A stretch of DNA of 64,000 nucleotides from Polynucleobacter sp. 30F-ANTBAC (lineage in GTDB: Bacteria; Pseudomonadota; Gammaproteobacteria; Burkholderiales; Burkholderiaceae), in assembly GCF_018882385.1 (NCBI RefSeq), contig NZ_JACVON010000001.1, positions 480,942 to 544,941 of the forward strand. The letters run 5' to 3'. The stretch's first letter is position 1; each line of letters starts with the position of its first letter. The notes under the pieces were generated by a model, which had not been told where the DNA came from, did not search any database, and saw nothing but the letters and a program-made list of their open reading frames with translations. Position numbers and translations under genes: made by a program. Below, one piece after another: positions 38,528-47,506 of the stretch.

Positions 38528-39612
38528 TAACGACCTCCTGACGAACTATCCAATTGGATCCGAGGATCCACTAAGACATAAGCAATATCGGAAATGAGCT
38601 TCGTCACCAAACCAATGAGCGTGAATAAATAAAGCGTTCCTAGGACAACAGGATAGTCACGCTTCATCACCGCTTCATAGGACAACAAGCCAAGGCCATC
38701 CAAAGAAAATAACGTTTCTATCAAAAGTGAACCCGTGAAGAAGGCCCCAATGAATGCTGCTGGAAAACCGGTCACCAATGGAATCAGCGCATTTCTAAAA
38801 ACATGCTTCCATAAAACCTTGTCTTCACTCAAACCCTTGGCTCTCGCCGTGATCACATATTGCTTACGAATCTCTTCCAAGAAAGAATTCTTGGTCAGCA
38901 TCGTGATCACTGCAAAGTTACCTAATACAGAAGCAGTAATGGGCAATACCAAATGCCAGAGGTAATCCATTACCTTGCCGATCAAACTGAGATCAGACCA
39001 ATTGTCAGACGTTAAGCCTCGCAAGGGGAATAACTGGAAGAAGCTACCACCGCCAAATAAAACCAATAGCAATACACCGAGGACAAATCCAGGGATCGCA
39101 TAACCAATCAAAATCAAAACACTGGTCGCCGTGTCAAATCGGGTACCTGCTCGCACAGCCTTTTTAATGCCTAAAGGAATAGAAATTAGATAAGTAATTA
39201 AAAAGGTCCATAAGCCTAAACTAATGGAGACAGGCATTTTGGATACCACCAACTCCCAAACACTTTTGTGTTGGTAATAACTTTGGCCCAAATCAAACAT
39301 CGCAAAACGCTTGAGCATGTGCCAATAGCGTTCGATCGGCGGCTTATCAAAGCCATAGAGCGCTTTGATTTCTTTTAAGCGTTCTTCATCAACTCCTTGA
39401 CGACCGCGGTAGGTCGCACTCGATCCGCCACCCGATGACTCCCCTGCTCCTACACTGGCATCACCCCGACCTTTGATTTCCAACATCATTTGCTCAACGG
39501 GGCCGCCAGGCACAAACTGAATCACAGCAAAGGTTAAGGTGATGACGCCTAATAAAGTAGGAATCATCAACAACACACGTTTAAAGATATATCTCACTAA
39601 AGCGCTGTTCAT
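38527..39612 (-). CDS. yejB: Peptide ABC transporter permease YejB
   Basis: Permease of 361 residues with the DppB-like N-terminus (YIFKRVLLMIPTLLGVITLTF) and the EAA loop around QYVITARAKGLSEDKVLWKHVFRN. A Gly/Ser-rich loop in the periplasmic part (GAGESSGGGSS, about 57-67) is a lineage-specific insertion of unknown importance. Overlaps yejA by four bases. Confidence 0.92.
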   Translation of the reverse strand: MNSALVRYIFKRVLLMIPTLLGVITLTFAVIQFVPGGPVEQMMLEIKGRGDASVGAGESSGGGSSATYRGRQGVDEERLKEIKALYGFDKPPIERYWHMLKRFAMFDLGQSYYQHKSVWELVVSKMPVSISLGLWTFLITYLISIPLGIKKAVRAGTRFDTATSVLILIGYAIPGFVLGVLLLVLFGGGSFFQLFPLRGLTSDNWSDLSLIGKVMDYLWHLVLPITASVLGNFAVITMLTKNSFLEEIRKQYVITARAKGLSEDKVLWKHVFRNALIPLVTGFPAAFIGAFFTGSLLIETLFSLDGLGLLSYEAVMKRDYPVVLGTLYLFTLIGLVTKLISDIAYVLVDPRIQLDSSSGGR

Positions 39613-41489
39613 TTGTGACCTCGCTCATCCGAAGGCATGCGCCACCAAGTACTCAAGATCCAAGATTCTGCTTGGTAGTAAGTCGGCGGTTTTGGAAACG
39701 CCAAATTTGACTTATACGCCACACGATGACTCGGGCTATACCAATGCGGTACAACGTAATAACTATGCGTTAGAACGCGATCTAGCGCACGAGTTGCGGC
39801 CACGAGATCTTTCCTGGATTGGGCTTTCACAATATGCCCCACCAAGGCATCAACCACCGGAGATTTAACCCCGATGATATTGTCAGAACCTTTGGTAGAA
39901 GCTGACTCGCTACCATATCGATCCCATAGCTCATTACCCGGGCTTTGTGAATCTGGGAACTTCATGGTGGTCATATCAAAATCAAACTCTTCTAAGCGTT
40001 TTTGATACAGGGCATAGTCTGTCGTTCTGATCTGAACTTGAATACCAAGCTTCTCGAGGTTACGAACATAGGCAGCCACCAAACGAACCATGGCGCCACC
40101 ATCGTCCATAATTTCAAACTCAAAGGCTTGGCCTTTGGCATTTCTCAGAGCACCATCTTTGTAGACCCAACCGGCTCTTGCCAAAATTTCTCTGGCTTTT
40201 CTTAAGTTTTGGCGCAAGCTCGATGGATCTGCTGTCGTCACGGGTAATACCATGGGGCCCAAAGCTTTTTCCGGGAAATACTGAGGATAAGTTTTTGCGA
40301 GAGGCTCTAATAGTTTTTTCTCTTGAGTGCTTGGCAAGCTGGCTGCTTCATATGAAGCACCTAAATCACTGTTCGCAAAATAACTATCAATCCGATGGTA
40401 CTGACCGTAAAAAAGCTGGCGGTTCATCCATTCAAAATCCAAAGCTAATGTGAGAGCTTCTCTTACCCGTTGGTCCTGAAAGACAGGCTTGCGCATGTTC
40501 ATGATAAAACCTTGCATGCCGGCACCGTTGCGATGCTGAAAATGCTGTTTCTTTAGTGTGCCATCTCTGAACTTAGGCCCCACATAGCTCTTAGCCCAGT
40601 TCTTGGCCCGATACTCCACCAAGGTATCAAACTCCCCTGCTTTAAGAGCTTCCAATCGCGCAGTATCGTCTTTGTACAAACGATAGGACACTCGATCAAA
40701 ATTGAAAAACCCGATGCGCACATTGAGATCAGCCCCCCAATAATCAGGATTCTTTTTAAAGGTGATGGTTTTACCAATATCGTATTTTTCAATGACGTAT
40801 GGACCACTCGCAATGGGCTGTTCAAAGGTTATTTGATTGAATAATTTGTCTTTGCTAGTGCCATCGCTGCTCTTCCCCCATTTTTCAGAGAAGATCGGTA
40901 GCGAACCAACTAAGAGTGGTAACTCGCCGTTTCTGCGATGAAAGTCAAAGCGAATCACGCGCTCAGAAACCACCACAGCCTGTTTGACATCGGCATAGAT
41001 GGTTTTAAATTGCGGGCTAGCCAATTTGCTCATCAAGATATCAAAAGAGTACTTCACATCTTTGGCAAGGACTGGCGCCCCATCATTGAAGCGTGCTGAT
41101 TCTCTTAAACGAAACGTGACCGATAACTGGTCTTTGGCAACAGTGACATCTTCCGCTAACAGTCCATAGGCAGAAGCCACCTCATCCGCACTACCAATTA
41201 AAAGACTCTCAAACATGAGTTGTGAGACCCCAGGCGCAGCGACACCCTTGAGCGTAAAAGGGTTAAATTTGTCAAAACTGGTTCTTCGATCCGGATTAGG
41301 GAGTTGCAGCGTTCCACCCTGAGGTGCTTCAGGATTAACATAATCAAAATGCTTGAATCCAGCGGGGTAGCGTAAATCGCCATATTGGGCAAAGCCGTGA
41401 GCCGCATGAGCCTCAGAATCAATAGACAGCCCTATTCCAAGCATTAAGCTTAAAATGATGGGGAAAAGTAAGGGTCTATTCATTCGCAT
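39609..41489 (-). CDS. yejA: Peptide ABC transporter substrate-binding protein YejA
   Basis: Periplasmic binding protein of 626 residues from ATG 41489 (a TTG at 41498 and an ATG at 41483 are alternatives). The signal peptide spans about 1-27 and ends EAHA. The SBP_bac_5 fold is shown by FRLRESARFNDGAPVLAKDVKYSFD and NFDRVSYRLYKD. First gene of yejABEF; every junction overlaps, so the four proteins are made together. No ribosome site is evident at any of the possible starts. Confidence 0.92.
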   Translation of the reverse strand: MRMNRPLLFPIILSLMLGIGLSIDSEAHAAHGFAQYGDLRYPAGFKHFDYVNPEAPQGGTLQLPNPDRRTSFDKFNPFTLKGVAAPGVSQLMFESLLIGSADEVASAYGLLAEDVTVAKDQLSVTFRLRESARFNDGAPVLAKDVKYSFDILMSKLASPQFKTIYADVKQAVVVSERVIRFDFHRRNGELPLLVGSLPIFSEKWGKSSDGTSKDKLFNQITFEQPIASGPYVIEKYDIGKTITFKKNPDYWGADLNVRIGFFNFDRVSYRLYKDDTARLEALKAGEFDTLVEYRAKNWAKSYVGPKFRDGTLKKQHFQHRNGAGMQGFIMNMRKPVFQDQRVREALTLALDFEWMNRQLFYGQYHRIDSYFANSDLGASYEAASLPSTQEKKLLEPLAKTYPQYFPEKALGPMVLPVTTADPSSLRQNLRKAREILARAGWVYKDGALRNAKGQAFEFEIMDDGGAMVRLVAAYVRNLEKLGIQVQIRTTDYALYQKRLEEFDFDMTTMKFPDSQSPGNELWDRYGSESASTKGSDNIIGVKSPVVDALVGHIVKAQSRKDLVAATRALDRVLTHSYYVVPHWYSPSHRVAYKSNLAFPKPPTYYQAESWILSTWWRMPSDERGHK

Positions 41490-41547
41490 GTGTGACAATT
41501 GTAATTAGACATTAACAAATGCAGCAAAAAGAATAAAGGAAGCAAAA

Positions 41548-42336
41548 ATGGGTTTCTTAGCCGGTAAAAAAATCGTTCTAACAGGTCTTCTTTCTAACCG
41601 CTCTATCGCTTACGGCATTGCCAAAGCGTGCCATAGAGAAGGCGCAGAGTTGGCTTTTACATATGTTGGCGATCGTTTTAAAGACCGAATCACTGAATTT
41701 GCTGCAGAATTCAACAGCAAACTCATTTTTGACTGCGATGTGGGTGATGACGCTCAAATCGATAAACTCTTTGCCGATCTTTCAGCCACATGGCCTAAAT
41801 TTGACGGTTTGATCCATTCAATTGGTTTTGCGCCACGTGAAGCAATTGCTGGTGACTTCCTAGAAGGTCTTTCAAGAGAGTCTTTCAAGATTGCTCATGA
41901 TATTTCGGCTTATAGCTTCCCAGCGATGGCCAAAGCAGCTCTACCGATGTTGAATGACAAAGCAGCACTATTAACCTTGACTTACCTTGGCTCACAAATG
42001 GTGGTGCCTAACTACAACACCATGGGCTTAGCCAAAGCGTCTTTGGAAGCCAGTGTTCGTTACTTAGCGAACTCAGTTGGTCCTAAGGGTATCCGTTGCA
42101 ACGGCATCTCAGCAGGTCCGATCAAAACGCTAGCAGCATCAGGTATTAAAGGTTTTGGCAAAATTCTAGATTTCGTTGAAGCCAATGCACCTTTGCGTCG
42201 CAATGTGACCATTGATGACGTGGGCAATGCTGCAGCTTTCATGATGTCCGATTTGGCCGGTGGTATCACGGGTGAAATCACTTACGTTGACGCTGGCTTC
42301 AGCCATGTCGTTGGCGGTATGTCAGAAGCTGAATAA
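41548..42336 (+). CDS. fabI: Enoyl-[acyl carrier protein] reductase FabI
   Basis: NADH-dependent short-chain reductase of 262 residues completing each fatty acid elongation cycle. Tyr146, Tyr156 and Lys163 ([12 protein letters not shown]) fall at the same numbers as in E. coli FabI. The nucleotide region [15 protein letters not shown] is typical. An AAGGA ribosome site precedes the ATG. It diverges from yejA and is followed by tRNA-Ser. Confidence 0.97.
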   Translation: MGFLAGKKIVLTGLLSNRSIAYGIAKACHREGAELAFTYVGDRFKDRITEFAAEFNSKLIFDCDVGDDAQIDKLFADLSATWPKFDGLIHSIGFAPREAIAGDFLEGLSRESFKIAHDISAYSFPAMAKAALPMLNDKAALLTLTYLGSQMVVPNYNTMGLAKASLEASVRYLANSVGPKGIRCNGISAGPIKTLAASGIKGFGKILDFVEANAPLRRNVTIDDVGNAAAFMMSDLAGGITGEITYVDAGFSHVVGGMSEAE

Positions 42337-42363
42337 GCCACCAATCAATTTGAGAGCGCGGTA

Positions 42364-42369
42364 TATAAT
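42364..42369 (+). promoter_or_regulatory. -10 box of the tRNA-Ser gene
   Basis: A perfect TATAAT lies 13 bases before the mature tRNA 5' end. No good -35 hexamer is seen at the expected distance. Confidence 0.5.
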
Positions 42370-42382
42370 CGCTCTCTTATCC

Positions 42383-42473
42383 GGAGAGGTGGATGAGTGG
42401 TTTAAGTCACACGCCTGGAAAGCGTGCGTAGGTTTATAGCCTACCGCGGGTTCGAATCCCGCCTTCTCCGCCA
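42383..42473 (+). tRNA. tRNA-Ser (anticodon GGA)
   Basis: Class II tRNA of 91 bases with acceptor GGAGAGG/CTTCTCC (one G-T pair), anticodon loop CTGGAAA, a long variable arm (GTAGG...CCTAC), T-arm GGGTTCGAATCCC and encoded CCA. Confidence 0.97.
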
Positions 42474-42481
42474 GTACCAAT

Positions 42482-42516
42482 AAAAAAGCCCTTAATGTTG
42501 AATTAAGGGCTTTTTT
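42482..42516. terminator. Terminator after tRNA-Ser and fpr
   Basis: A perfect 15 bp stem (core GCCCTTAAT / ATTAAGGGC) is flanked by A6 and T6, with loop GTTGA. It serves tRNA-Ser on the plus strand and fpr on the minus strand. Confidence 0.88.
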
Positions 42517-42545
42517 GTTTCTGATTTCCGATCTGTCTGACTTAC

Positions 42546-43322
42546 TTATTTCTCGACGAAGGCTCTCTCGTATACATAGTCACCTAGAACACCCAAGCTT
42601 GGTGAAACTTTGAAGCCTTTGGTATCGAGCATTTCTGATATTTCTTTCAGCATCGAAGGGCTACCGCAAATCATGCCTCGGTCTGTTGCTGGGTCCAAAG
42701 GTGGCAAACCAATATCTTTGAATAATTGGCCGTTTTCAATCGCAGTGGTTAAACGTCCCGTGTGCTTGAATGCTTCACGTGTCACCGTTGGGTAATAGAT
42801 CAGCTTCTCACGAACCATCTCTCCTAAGAACTCATCATTCGGAAGTTCATTCTTGATGTAATCCTCATAAGCCAACTCGCTGACCAAACGCACGCCATGA
42901 ATCAAAACAATCTTTTCAAATCGCTCGTATGTCTCAGGATCACGAATGATGCTCATGAATGGCGCCAATCCTGTACCCGTACTGAATAAGTAGAGGTTCT
43001 TGCCCGGGTTCAAGTCATCAATCACCAGAGTACCCACCGATTTATCACTCACCAAGATAGGATCACCCACCTGGATTTTTTGAAGTCTGGAAGTTAACGG
43101 ACCGTTTTCTACCTTGATACTGAAAAACTCGAGGTGCTCTTCGTAGTTAGGGCTGGCAACGCTATACGCACGAACCAATGGCTTACCTTCTACTTCCAAA
43201 CCAATCATCAAGAAATGCCCGTTGCGAAAACGCAAACCTTTATTACGAGTGGTTGTAAAACTAAAAAGAGTGTCATTCCAGTGTTTTACTGTTAAAACTG
43301 TTTCGGTTTGATAACTTGCCAT
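42546..43322 (-). CDS. fpr: Ferredoxin-NADP+ reductase
   Basis: FAD enzyme of 258 residues moving electrons between NADPH and ferredoxin or flavodoxin. The FAD motif RAYSVASPNYEEHLEF, NADP motif GTGLAPFMSI and the C-terminal YERAFVEK tail match proteobacterial Fpr. It diverges from the cytochrome c552 gene across a 347-base region. Confidence 0.94.
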   Translation of the reverse strand: MASYQTETVLTVKHWNDTLFSFTTTRNKGLRFRNGHFLMIGLEVEGKPLVRAYSVASPNYEEHLEFFSIKVENGPLTSRLQKIQVGDPILVSDKSVGTLVIDDLNPGKNLYLFSTGTGLAPFMSIIRDPETYERFEKIVLIHGVRLVSELAYEDYIKNELPNDEFLGEMVREKLIYYPTVTREAFKHTGRLTTAIENGQLFKDIGLPPLDPATDRGMICGSPSMLKEISEMLDTKGFKVSPSLGVLGDYVYERAFVEK

Positions 43323-43496
43323 ATTCTTTACTTTTTAATAGTTGCTTTTTATTCTTCAAAGCCCTGTTGAGGGGTATTGAAATCATGACACATTCTTAGA
43401 GGGCAATTCACCCTTGCAACGCGTTTGAAGCTTGCTATTCTAAACCCTTCAGTCAGCTAAGCTCTTGAGTCAAAAGCCTGTTGAAGCGCCAAGACT

Positions 43497-43510
43497 TTGA
43501 GTTACATCAA
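43497..43510. promoter_or_regulatory. Fnr-type box upstream of cytochrome c552
   Basis: TTGAGTTACATCAA fits TTGA-N6-TCAA and matches the E. coli Fnr consensus in nine of ten defined positions. It lies 160 bases before the cytochrome start and 175 before fpr. The spacing to a -10 box is not clear. Confidence 0.55.
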
Positions 43511-43549
43511 ATCAAAGCAATTACATTCTTGAAACAAGCCCAAACTATT

Positions 43550-43576
43550 GATAGTTAATGGTTTTCATTAACTATC
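43550..43576. repeat. Perfect 11 bp inverted repeat upstream of cytochrome c552
   Basis: GATAGTTAATG and CATTAACTATC flank GTTTT. No T tract follows on either side, so an operator or an RNA hairpin is more likely than a terminator. Confidence 0.6.
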
Positions 43577-43669
43577 TCTAGGTGAAAATCCGACATAGGC
43601 ACACTCCCCAGTATTTTTATATACTTACGCCTGTAACTGTATTTTTAATTGAAATAACCGGAGAAATTC

Positions 43670-43978
43670 ATGAAATTAATCAGCGCATTGGTAGCATCAG
43701 CATTGATGGTATCAGCACCTGCATTTGCTTCAAAAGAGATCGCTAGCAAGAACGCCTGTATGGGTTGTCACGCCGTGGACAAAAAAGTAGTTGGTCCAGC
43801 ATATAAAGATATCGCTGCTAAATACAAAGGCCAAGCTGACGCGGTCGACAAATTAGCTAAAAAAGTTAAAGCTGGTGGTTCTGGTGTTTGGGGTCCTATC
43901 CCAATGCCTGCTAACGCCGGTATTAGCGAAGCAGATGCAAAGACTGTAGTTAAGTGGATTTTGGACGGCGCTAAGTAA
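43670..43978 (+). CDS. Periplasmic cytochrome c551/c552
   Basis: Class I c-type cytochrome of 102 residues: signal peptide 1-20 (ending PAFA), heme motif CMGCH (30-34), and distal ligand Met79 in GPIPMPAN. This is a likely electron donor to the cbb3 oxidase. GGAG precedes the ATG. An Fnr-type box and an inverted repeat lie in the long upstream region, which is consistent with oxygen control. Confidence 0.95.
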   Translation: MKLISALVASALMVSAPAFASKEIASKNACMGCHAVDKKVVGPAYKDIAAKYKGQADAVDKLAKKVKAGGSGVWGPIPMPANAGISEADAKTVVKWILDGAK

Positions 43979-44001
43979 TTAGCTGCTTTTCAGGAAAAAA
44001 G

Positions 44002-44028
44002 AATGGCTGGTTAAACCAGCCATTTTTT
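44002..44028 (+). terminator. Terminator after cytochrome c552
   Basis: AATGGCTGG (44002-44010) pairs with CCAGCCATT (44016-44024), loop TTAAA, followed by T6. Confidence 0.85.
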
Positions 44029-44078
44029 ATGCCTTGAAACTTGATAAGTTCAATATCCATTAATCAATCGTTATATCA

Positions 44079-45296
44079 ATGAATCCCACCCACACCTCTC
44101 CCCGCTTGTTTAATAAGAACTTGGTTCTTCTGATTATTTGTCAGGGCTTGTTTTTAACGAATAACGTGACCTTTATCGCAATCAACGGACTTGTGGGCAT
44201 GAATCTCACGCCCATCCCATGGATGGCAACTCTCCCAATCATGGGCTACGTGGTGGGTGGCGCTCTATCAACTTCTTTGGTGTCAAAAGTTCAACAACGC
44301 TTTGGTCGCCAAAAATCATTTGAATTGGGTTTACTTGTCGCCGTTGTCTCTGCGCTTATCTGTGCCTTTGCTGCCTACCAAAAGAACTTTTGGCTCTTAA
44401 CATGTGCCACTCTTATTGCTGGCTTCTATAGCGCCAATGGCCAACTCTATCGCTTTGCTGCTGCTGAGCTCACTCATGCCAGCCTGAAAGAAAAAGCAGT
44501 CTCATGGGTGTTAGCCGGAGGTTTGCTCGGAGCTGTGATTGGACCTAACCTGGCCTCTTGGACCAAGAATGTTTTTGATGTGCCATTTTTGGGAGCCTAT
44601 CTATCCTTGGCAGTAGCTGGCTCTATTGGCGTTTATGTGATGGGCAAGATTGAGTTCCCTCGGGAGTCTCAACTAGATCGCCCGCAATCTGCAGGAGCTG
44701 ACCCTACGCCGGTAGGTCGATCACTCTCAGTGATTGCCAAGCAGCCTATTTTTATCGTAGCAGCGATGACATCGGCACTCAGTTACGGCATTATGAATTT
44801 ATTAATGGCTGCCACGCCTCTAGCCATGGAAGTGTGTGGTTATCCTTTTTCTGATGCGGCTTTAGTCCTGCAATGGCATGTGATCGGCATGTTTGCACCG
44901 GGCTTCTTTACAGGTCATTTAATCAAGCGTTGGGGCAGTTTACCCATCATGTGGCTGGGATTGTTTTTAAATGCCCTGTGTGTCGCTATCGCACTATCGG
45001 GCACTGAATTGCATCAGTTCTTTTTAGCGATGCTGGCCTTAGGTATCGGTTGGAACTTTTTATTTACAGGTGCCACAACCTTGGCACTCTCCACTTACTT
45101 GCCCGCAGAAAAAGATAAAGCCCAAGGTTTAATTAATTTTTGCGTTTTTAGCACAATGGCCATCACGTCCTTAAGCTCAGGGGCGCTTGTCACCACCCAA
45201 GGCTGGGCACTTTTAAACTGGGTCTCGATCTTCCCACTCTTACTCACAGCGGCTGGATTGTTTTGGTTACGCCGCCACCAGAAAAAGACGGCTTAA
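44079..45296 (+). CDS. MFS transporter
   Basis: Major facilitator superfamily protein of 405 residues with about 12 helices, including the loop 2-3 RFGRQKSFELG and the helix 4-5 region FYSANGQLYRFAAAE. The best relatives are uncharacterised YnfM/NepI-like drug or metabolite exporters; the substrate cannot be assigned. No clear ribosome site precedes the ATG (CGTTATATCA). It converges on the FAD dehydrogenase gene with seven bases between stops. Confidence 0.85.
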   Translation: MNPTHTSPRLFNKNLVLLIICQGLFLTNNVTFIAINGLVGMNLTPIPWMATLPIMGYVVGGALSTSLVSKVQQRFGRQKSFELGLLVAVVSALICAFAAYQKNFWLLTCATLIAGFYSANGQLYRFAAAELTHASLKEKAVSWVLAGGLLGAVIGPNLASWTKNVFDVPFLGAYLSLAVAGSIGVYVMGKIEFPRESQLDRPQSAGADPTPVGRSLSVIAKQPIFIVAAMTSALSYGIMNLLMAATPLAMEVCGYPFSDAALVLQWHVIGMFAPGFFTGHLIKRWGSLPIMWLGLFLNALCVAIALSGTELHQFFLAMLALGIGWNFLFTGATTLALSTYLPAEKDKAQGLINFCVFSTMAITSLSSGALVTTQGWALLNWVSIFPLLLTAAGLFWLRRHQKKTA

Positions 45297-45303
45297 GTAA
45301 GTC

Positions 45304-46923
45304 TTATTTCGATGTTTTTTGCAAGATAGCGAGAGCAACAGCCTCAGCTACTTTGATGCCATCCACACCGGCTGACAAAATGCCACCGGCATATCCAGCA
45401 CCCTCACCGGCAGGGTACAAACCTTTGACGTTCAAACTCTGAAAATCATTGCCACGGGTGATCCGCAGTGGCGAAGAAGTTCTAGTTTCAACACCTGTTA
45501 AAACAGCATCGTGCATCGAGAAGCCAGGAATTTGTTTTTCAAATGCAGGGAGCGCTTCGCGCATCGCTTCAATTGCATAATCCGGCAATGCAGTGGCTAA
45601 ATCCGTGAGATGAACACCTGGTTTATATGACGGCATGACCGTACCAAACTCCGTGGATGGGGTACCTGCAATAAAGTCACCCACCAACTGACCAGGAGCC
45701 TCATAGTTTCTGCCTCCCAACTCAAACGCATGGGACTCTAACTTTCTTTGGAAGTCGATGCCAGCCAAAGGATTATCAGGGCCACCACCATAATCCTCTG
45801 GATCCACGTTCACCACAATGCCCGCATTGGCATTGCGCTCGTTACGTGAATACTGGCTCATGCCGTTGGTGACCACACGATTTTCTTCTGAAGTGGCGGC
45901 CACAACCGTGCCACCTGGACACATACAGAAGCTGTATACCGCACGACCATTTTTAGCGTGATGCACCAGCTTGTAATCCGCCGCGCCAATGATCGGGTTA
46001 CCCGCATGAGGGCCCAAGCGCGCCTTATCAATCAGTGATTGTGGGTGCTCGATCCTAAAACCAACGGAGAAAGGTTTGGCCTCTAGATAGACGCCTGCAT
46101 GATGCAATGCTTGGAATGTATCGCGAGAGCTGTGACCTAAAGCGAGAATCACCTGGTCAGCCACGATGGTCTCACCGCTTTCGAGTTGCACCGATTTGAT
46201 TTGGCCATTGTCGATATCAAAACCAGTGACCTTTTGCTGGAAGCGAATCTCCCCGCCCAACTCAATGATCTCTTGGCGCATTTTTTCAACAACACCTACC
46301 AGCCTGAAGGTGCCAATGTGGGGTTTCGCGACATAAGCAATTTCTTCAGGAGCTCCAGCCTTGATGAATTCATGAATGACTTTACGACCGTAAAACTTCG
46401 GATCTTTGATTTGACTGTATAACTTACCATCCGAGAAAGTACCCGCACCACCCTCACCAAACTGCACATTGGATTCGGTATTGAGTTTATTTTTACGCCA
46501 CAAGCCCCAAGTATCCTGAGTCCGTTCGCGAACCTGCTTGCCACGCTCTAAAACAATCGGCTTAAAGCCCATTTGAGCCAAGAGTAAAGCAGCAAAAATT
46601 CCACAAGGTCCAAAACCAATCACCACGGGTCGACTGGGTAGATGCTCCGGTGCTTTGGCCAAGAAGTGGTAACTGGTATCGGGTGCCACACGAACATGTT
46701 GATCATGACCATGGGTTTTAAGCAACTGCTCTTCATTTTTAGCAGAAAGATCAATGGTGTAAATCAGGGATAAAGCTGTATTTTTACGAGCATCATGGCT
46801 GCGCTTAAAAATGGTGAACTGAATCAAATCCTTTGCAGGGATATTCAAACGCTTTAAGATGGCTGCTTCTAGCTCCTCTGGAGCATGATGAATAGGCAAG
46901 CGCAGTTCAGTAATACGGATCAT
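45304..46923 (-). CDS. FAD-dependent dehydrogenase (COG2509 family)
   Basis: Flavoprotein of 539 residues. Residues 1-95 form a small N-terminal domain. The FAD-binding GFGPCG follows at 103-108, with VLERGKQVRERTQDTWGLWR. Other conserved segments include VQFGEGGAGTFSDGKLYS, CMCPGGTVVAA and the C-terminal GEGAGYAGGILSAGVDG. Family members are uncharacterised oxidoreductases. The ATG is divergent from the DUF1415 gene with 40 bases between starts. Confidence 0.85.
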   Translation of the reverse strand: MIRITELRLPIHHAPEELEAAILKRLNIPAKDLIQFTIFKRSHDARKNTALSLIYTIDLSAKNEEQLLKTHGHDQHVRVAPDTSYHFLAKAPEHLPSRPVVIGFGPCGIFAALLLAQMGFKPIVLERGKQVRERTQDTWGLWRKNKLNTESNVQFGEGGAGTFSDGKLYSQIKDPKFYGRKVIHEFIKAGAPEEIAYVAKPHIGTFRLVGVVEKMRQEIIELGGEIRFQQKVTGFDIDNGQIKSVQLESGETIVADQVILALGHSSRDTFQALHHAGVYLEAKPFSVGFRIEHPQSLIDKARLGPHAGNPIIGAADYKLVHHAKNGRAVYSFCMCPGGTVVAATSEENRVVTNGMSQYSRNERNANAGIVVNVDPEDYGGGPDNPLAGIDFQRKLESHAFELGGRNYEAPGQLVGDFIAGTPSTEFGTVMPSYKPGVHLTDLATALPDYAIEAMREALPAFEKQIPGFSMHDAVLTGVETRTSSPLRITRGNDFQSLNVKGLYPAGEGAGYAGGILSAGVDGIKVAEAVALAILQKTSK

Positions 46924-46963
46924 GGGCTATACGATACACAAAGCTTTGGCAAAAGGTGAAAAA

Positions 46964-47506
46964 ATGACTAATCAAGATTCTACATATGTACAAGAAATGC
47001 AAGAATGGCTTGTTAAAGCCGTGATTGGTCTGAATTTATGCCCTTTCGCTAAATCGGTTCATGTGAAAGAACAGATTCGCTATACCGTAAGCGAAGCCAA
47101 GACGGTTGAAACCCTTTTAGAGGACCTTGCTAAAGAGTTGGAGCATTTAGCGGAAACATCCCCTGATAAAACAGATACCACTTTATTGATCCATCCCCAC
47201 GTCTTACAAGACTTTATGGATTACAACGAGTTTTTAGATTTAGCAGATAGCCTATTAGAAGAGTTGGATCTGGATGGGGAACTTCAGATTGCTAGCTTCC
47301 ACCCTCAGTATCAATTTGCAGGCACGGAGGTGGATGACATCACCAACTTCACCAATCGCTCACCTTACCCGGCTCTGCATCTGTTGCGTGAAGATAGCCT
47401 TGATAAAGCGGTTGAAGCTTTTCCGGAAGCAGAAGCTATTTTTGAAACCAATATCGCCACCATGCAAAAACTCGGCCTTGATGGCTGGAAGAAGTTGTTT
47501 AAATAG
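46964..47506 (+). CDS. DUF1415 family protein
   Basis: Protein of 180 residues in the DUF1415 family, conserved but without known function. The conserved start is WLVKAVIGLNLCPFAKSV and later HPQYQFAGTEVDDITNFTNRSPYP. The ATG at 46964 follows AAGGTG. An in-frame ATG at 46922 overlaps the neighbouring start codon and is less likely. Its last eight bases overlap the end of the convergent symporter gene. Confidence 0.9.
   Translation: MTNQDSTYVQEMQEWLVKAVIGLNLCPFAKSVHVKEQIRYTVSEAKTVETLLEDLAKELEHLAETSPDKTDTTLLIHPHVLQDFMDYNEFLDLADSLLEELDLDGELQIASFHPQYQFAGTEVDDITNFTNRSPYPALHLLREDSLDKAVEAFPEAEAIFETNIATMQKLGLDGWKKLFK

Larger units (their letters stand above)
43323..43669. promoter_or_regulatory. 347-base divergent regulatory region between fpr and cytochrome c552
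   Basis: No gene is visible. It holds an Fnr-type box (43497-43510), a perfect 11 bp inverted repeat (43550-43576) and a -10-like TATACT (43620-43625) without a good -35, about 45 bases before the cytochrome ATG. Promoters for both flanking genes must lie here. Confidence 0.5.
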
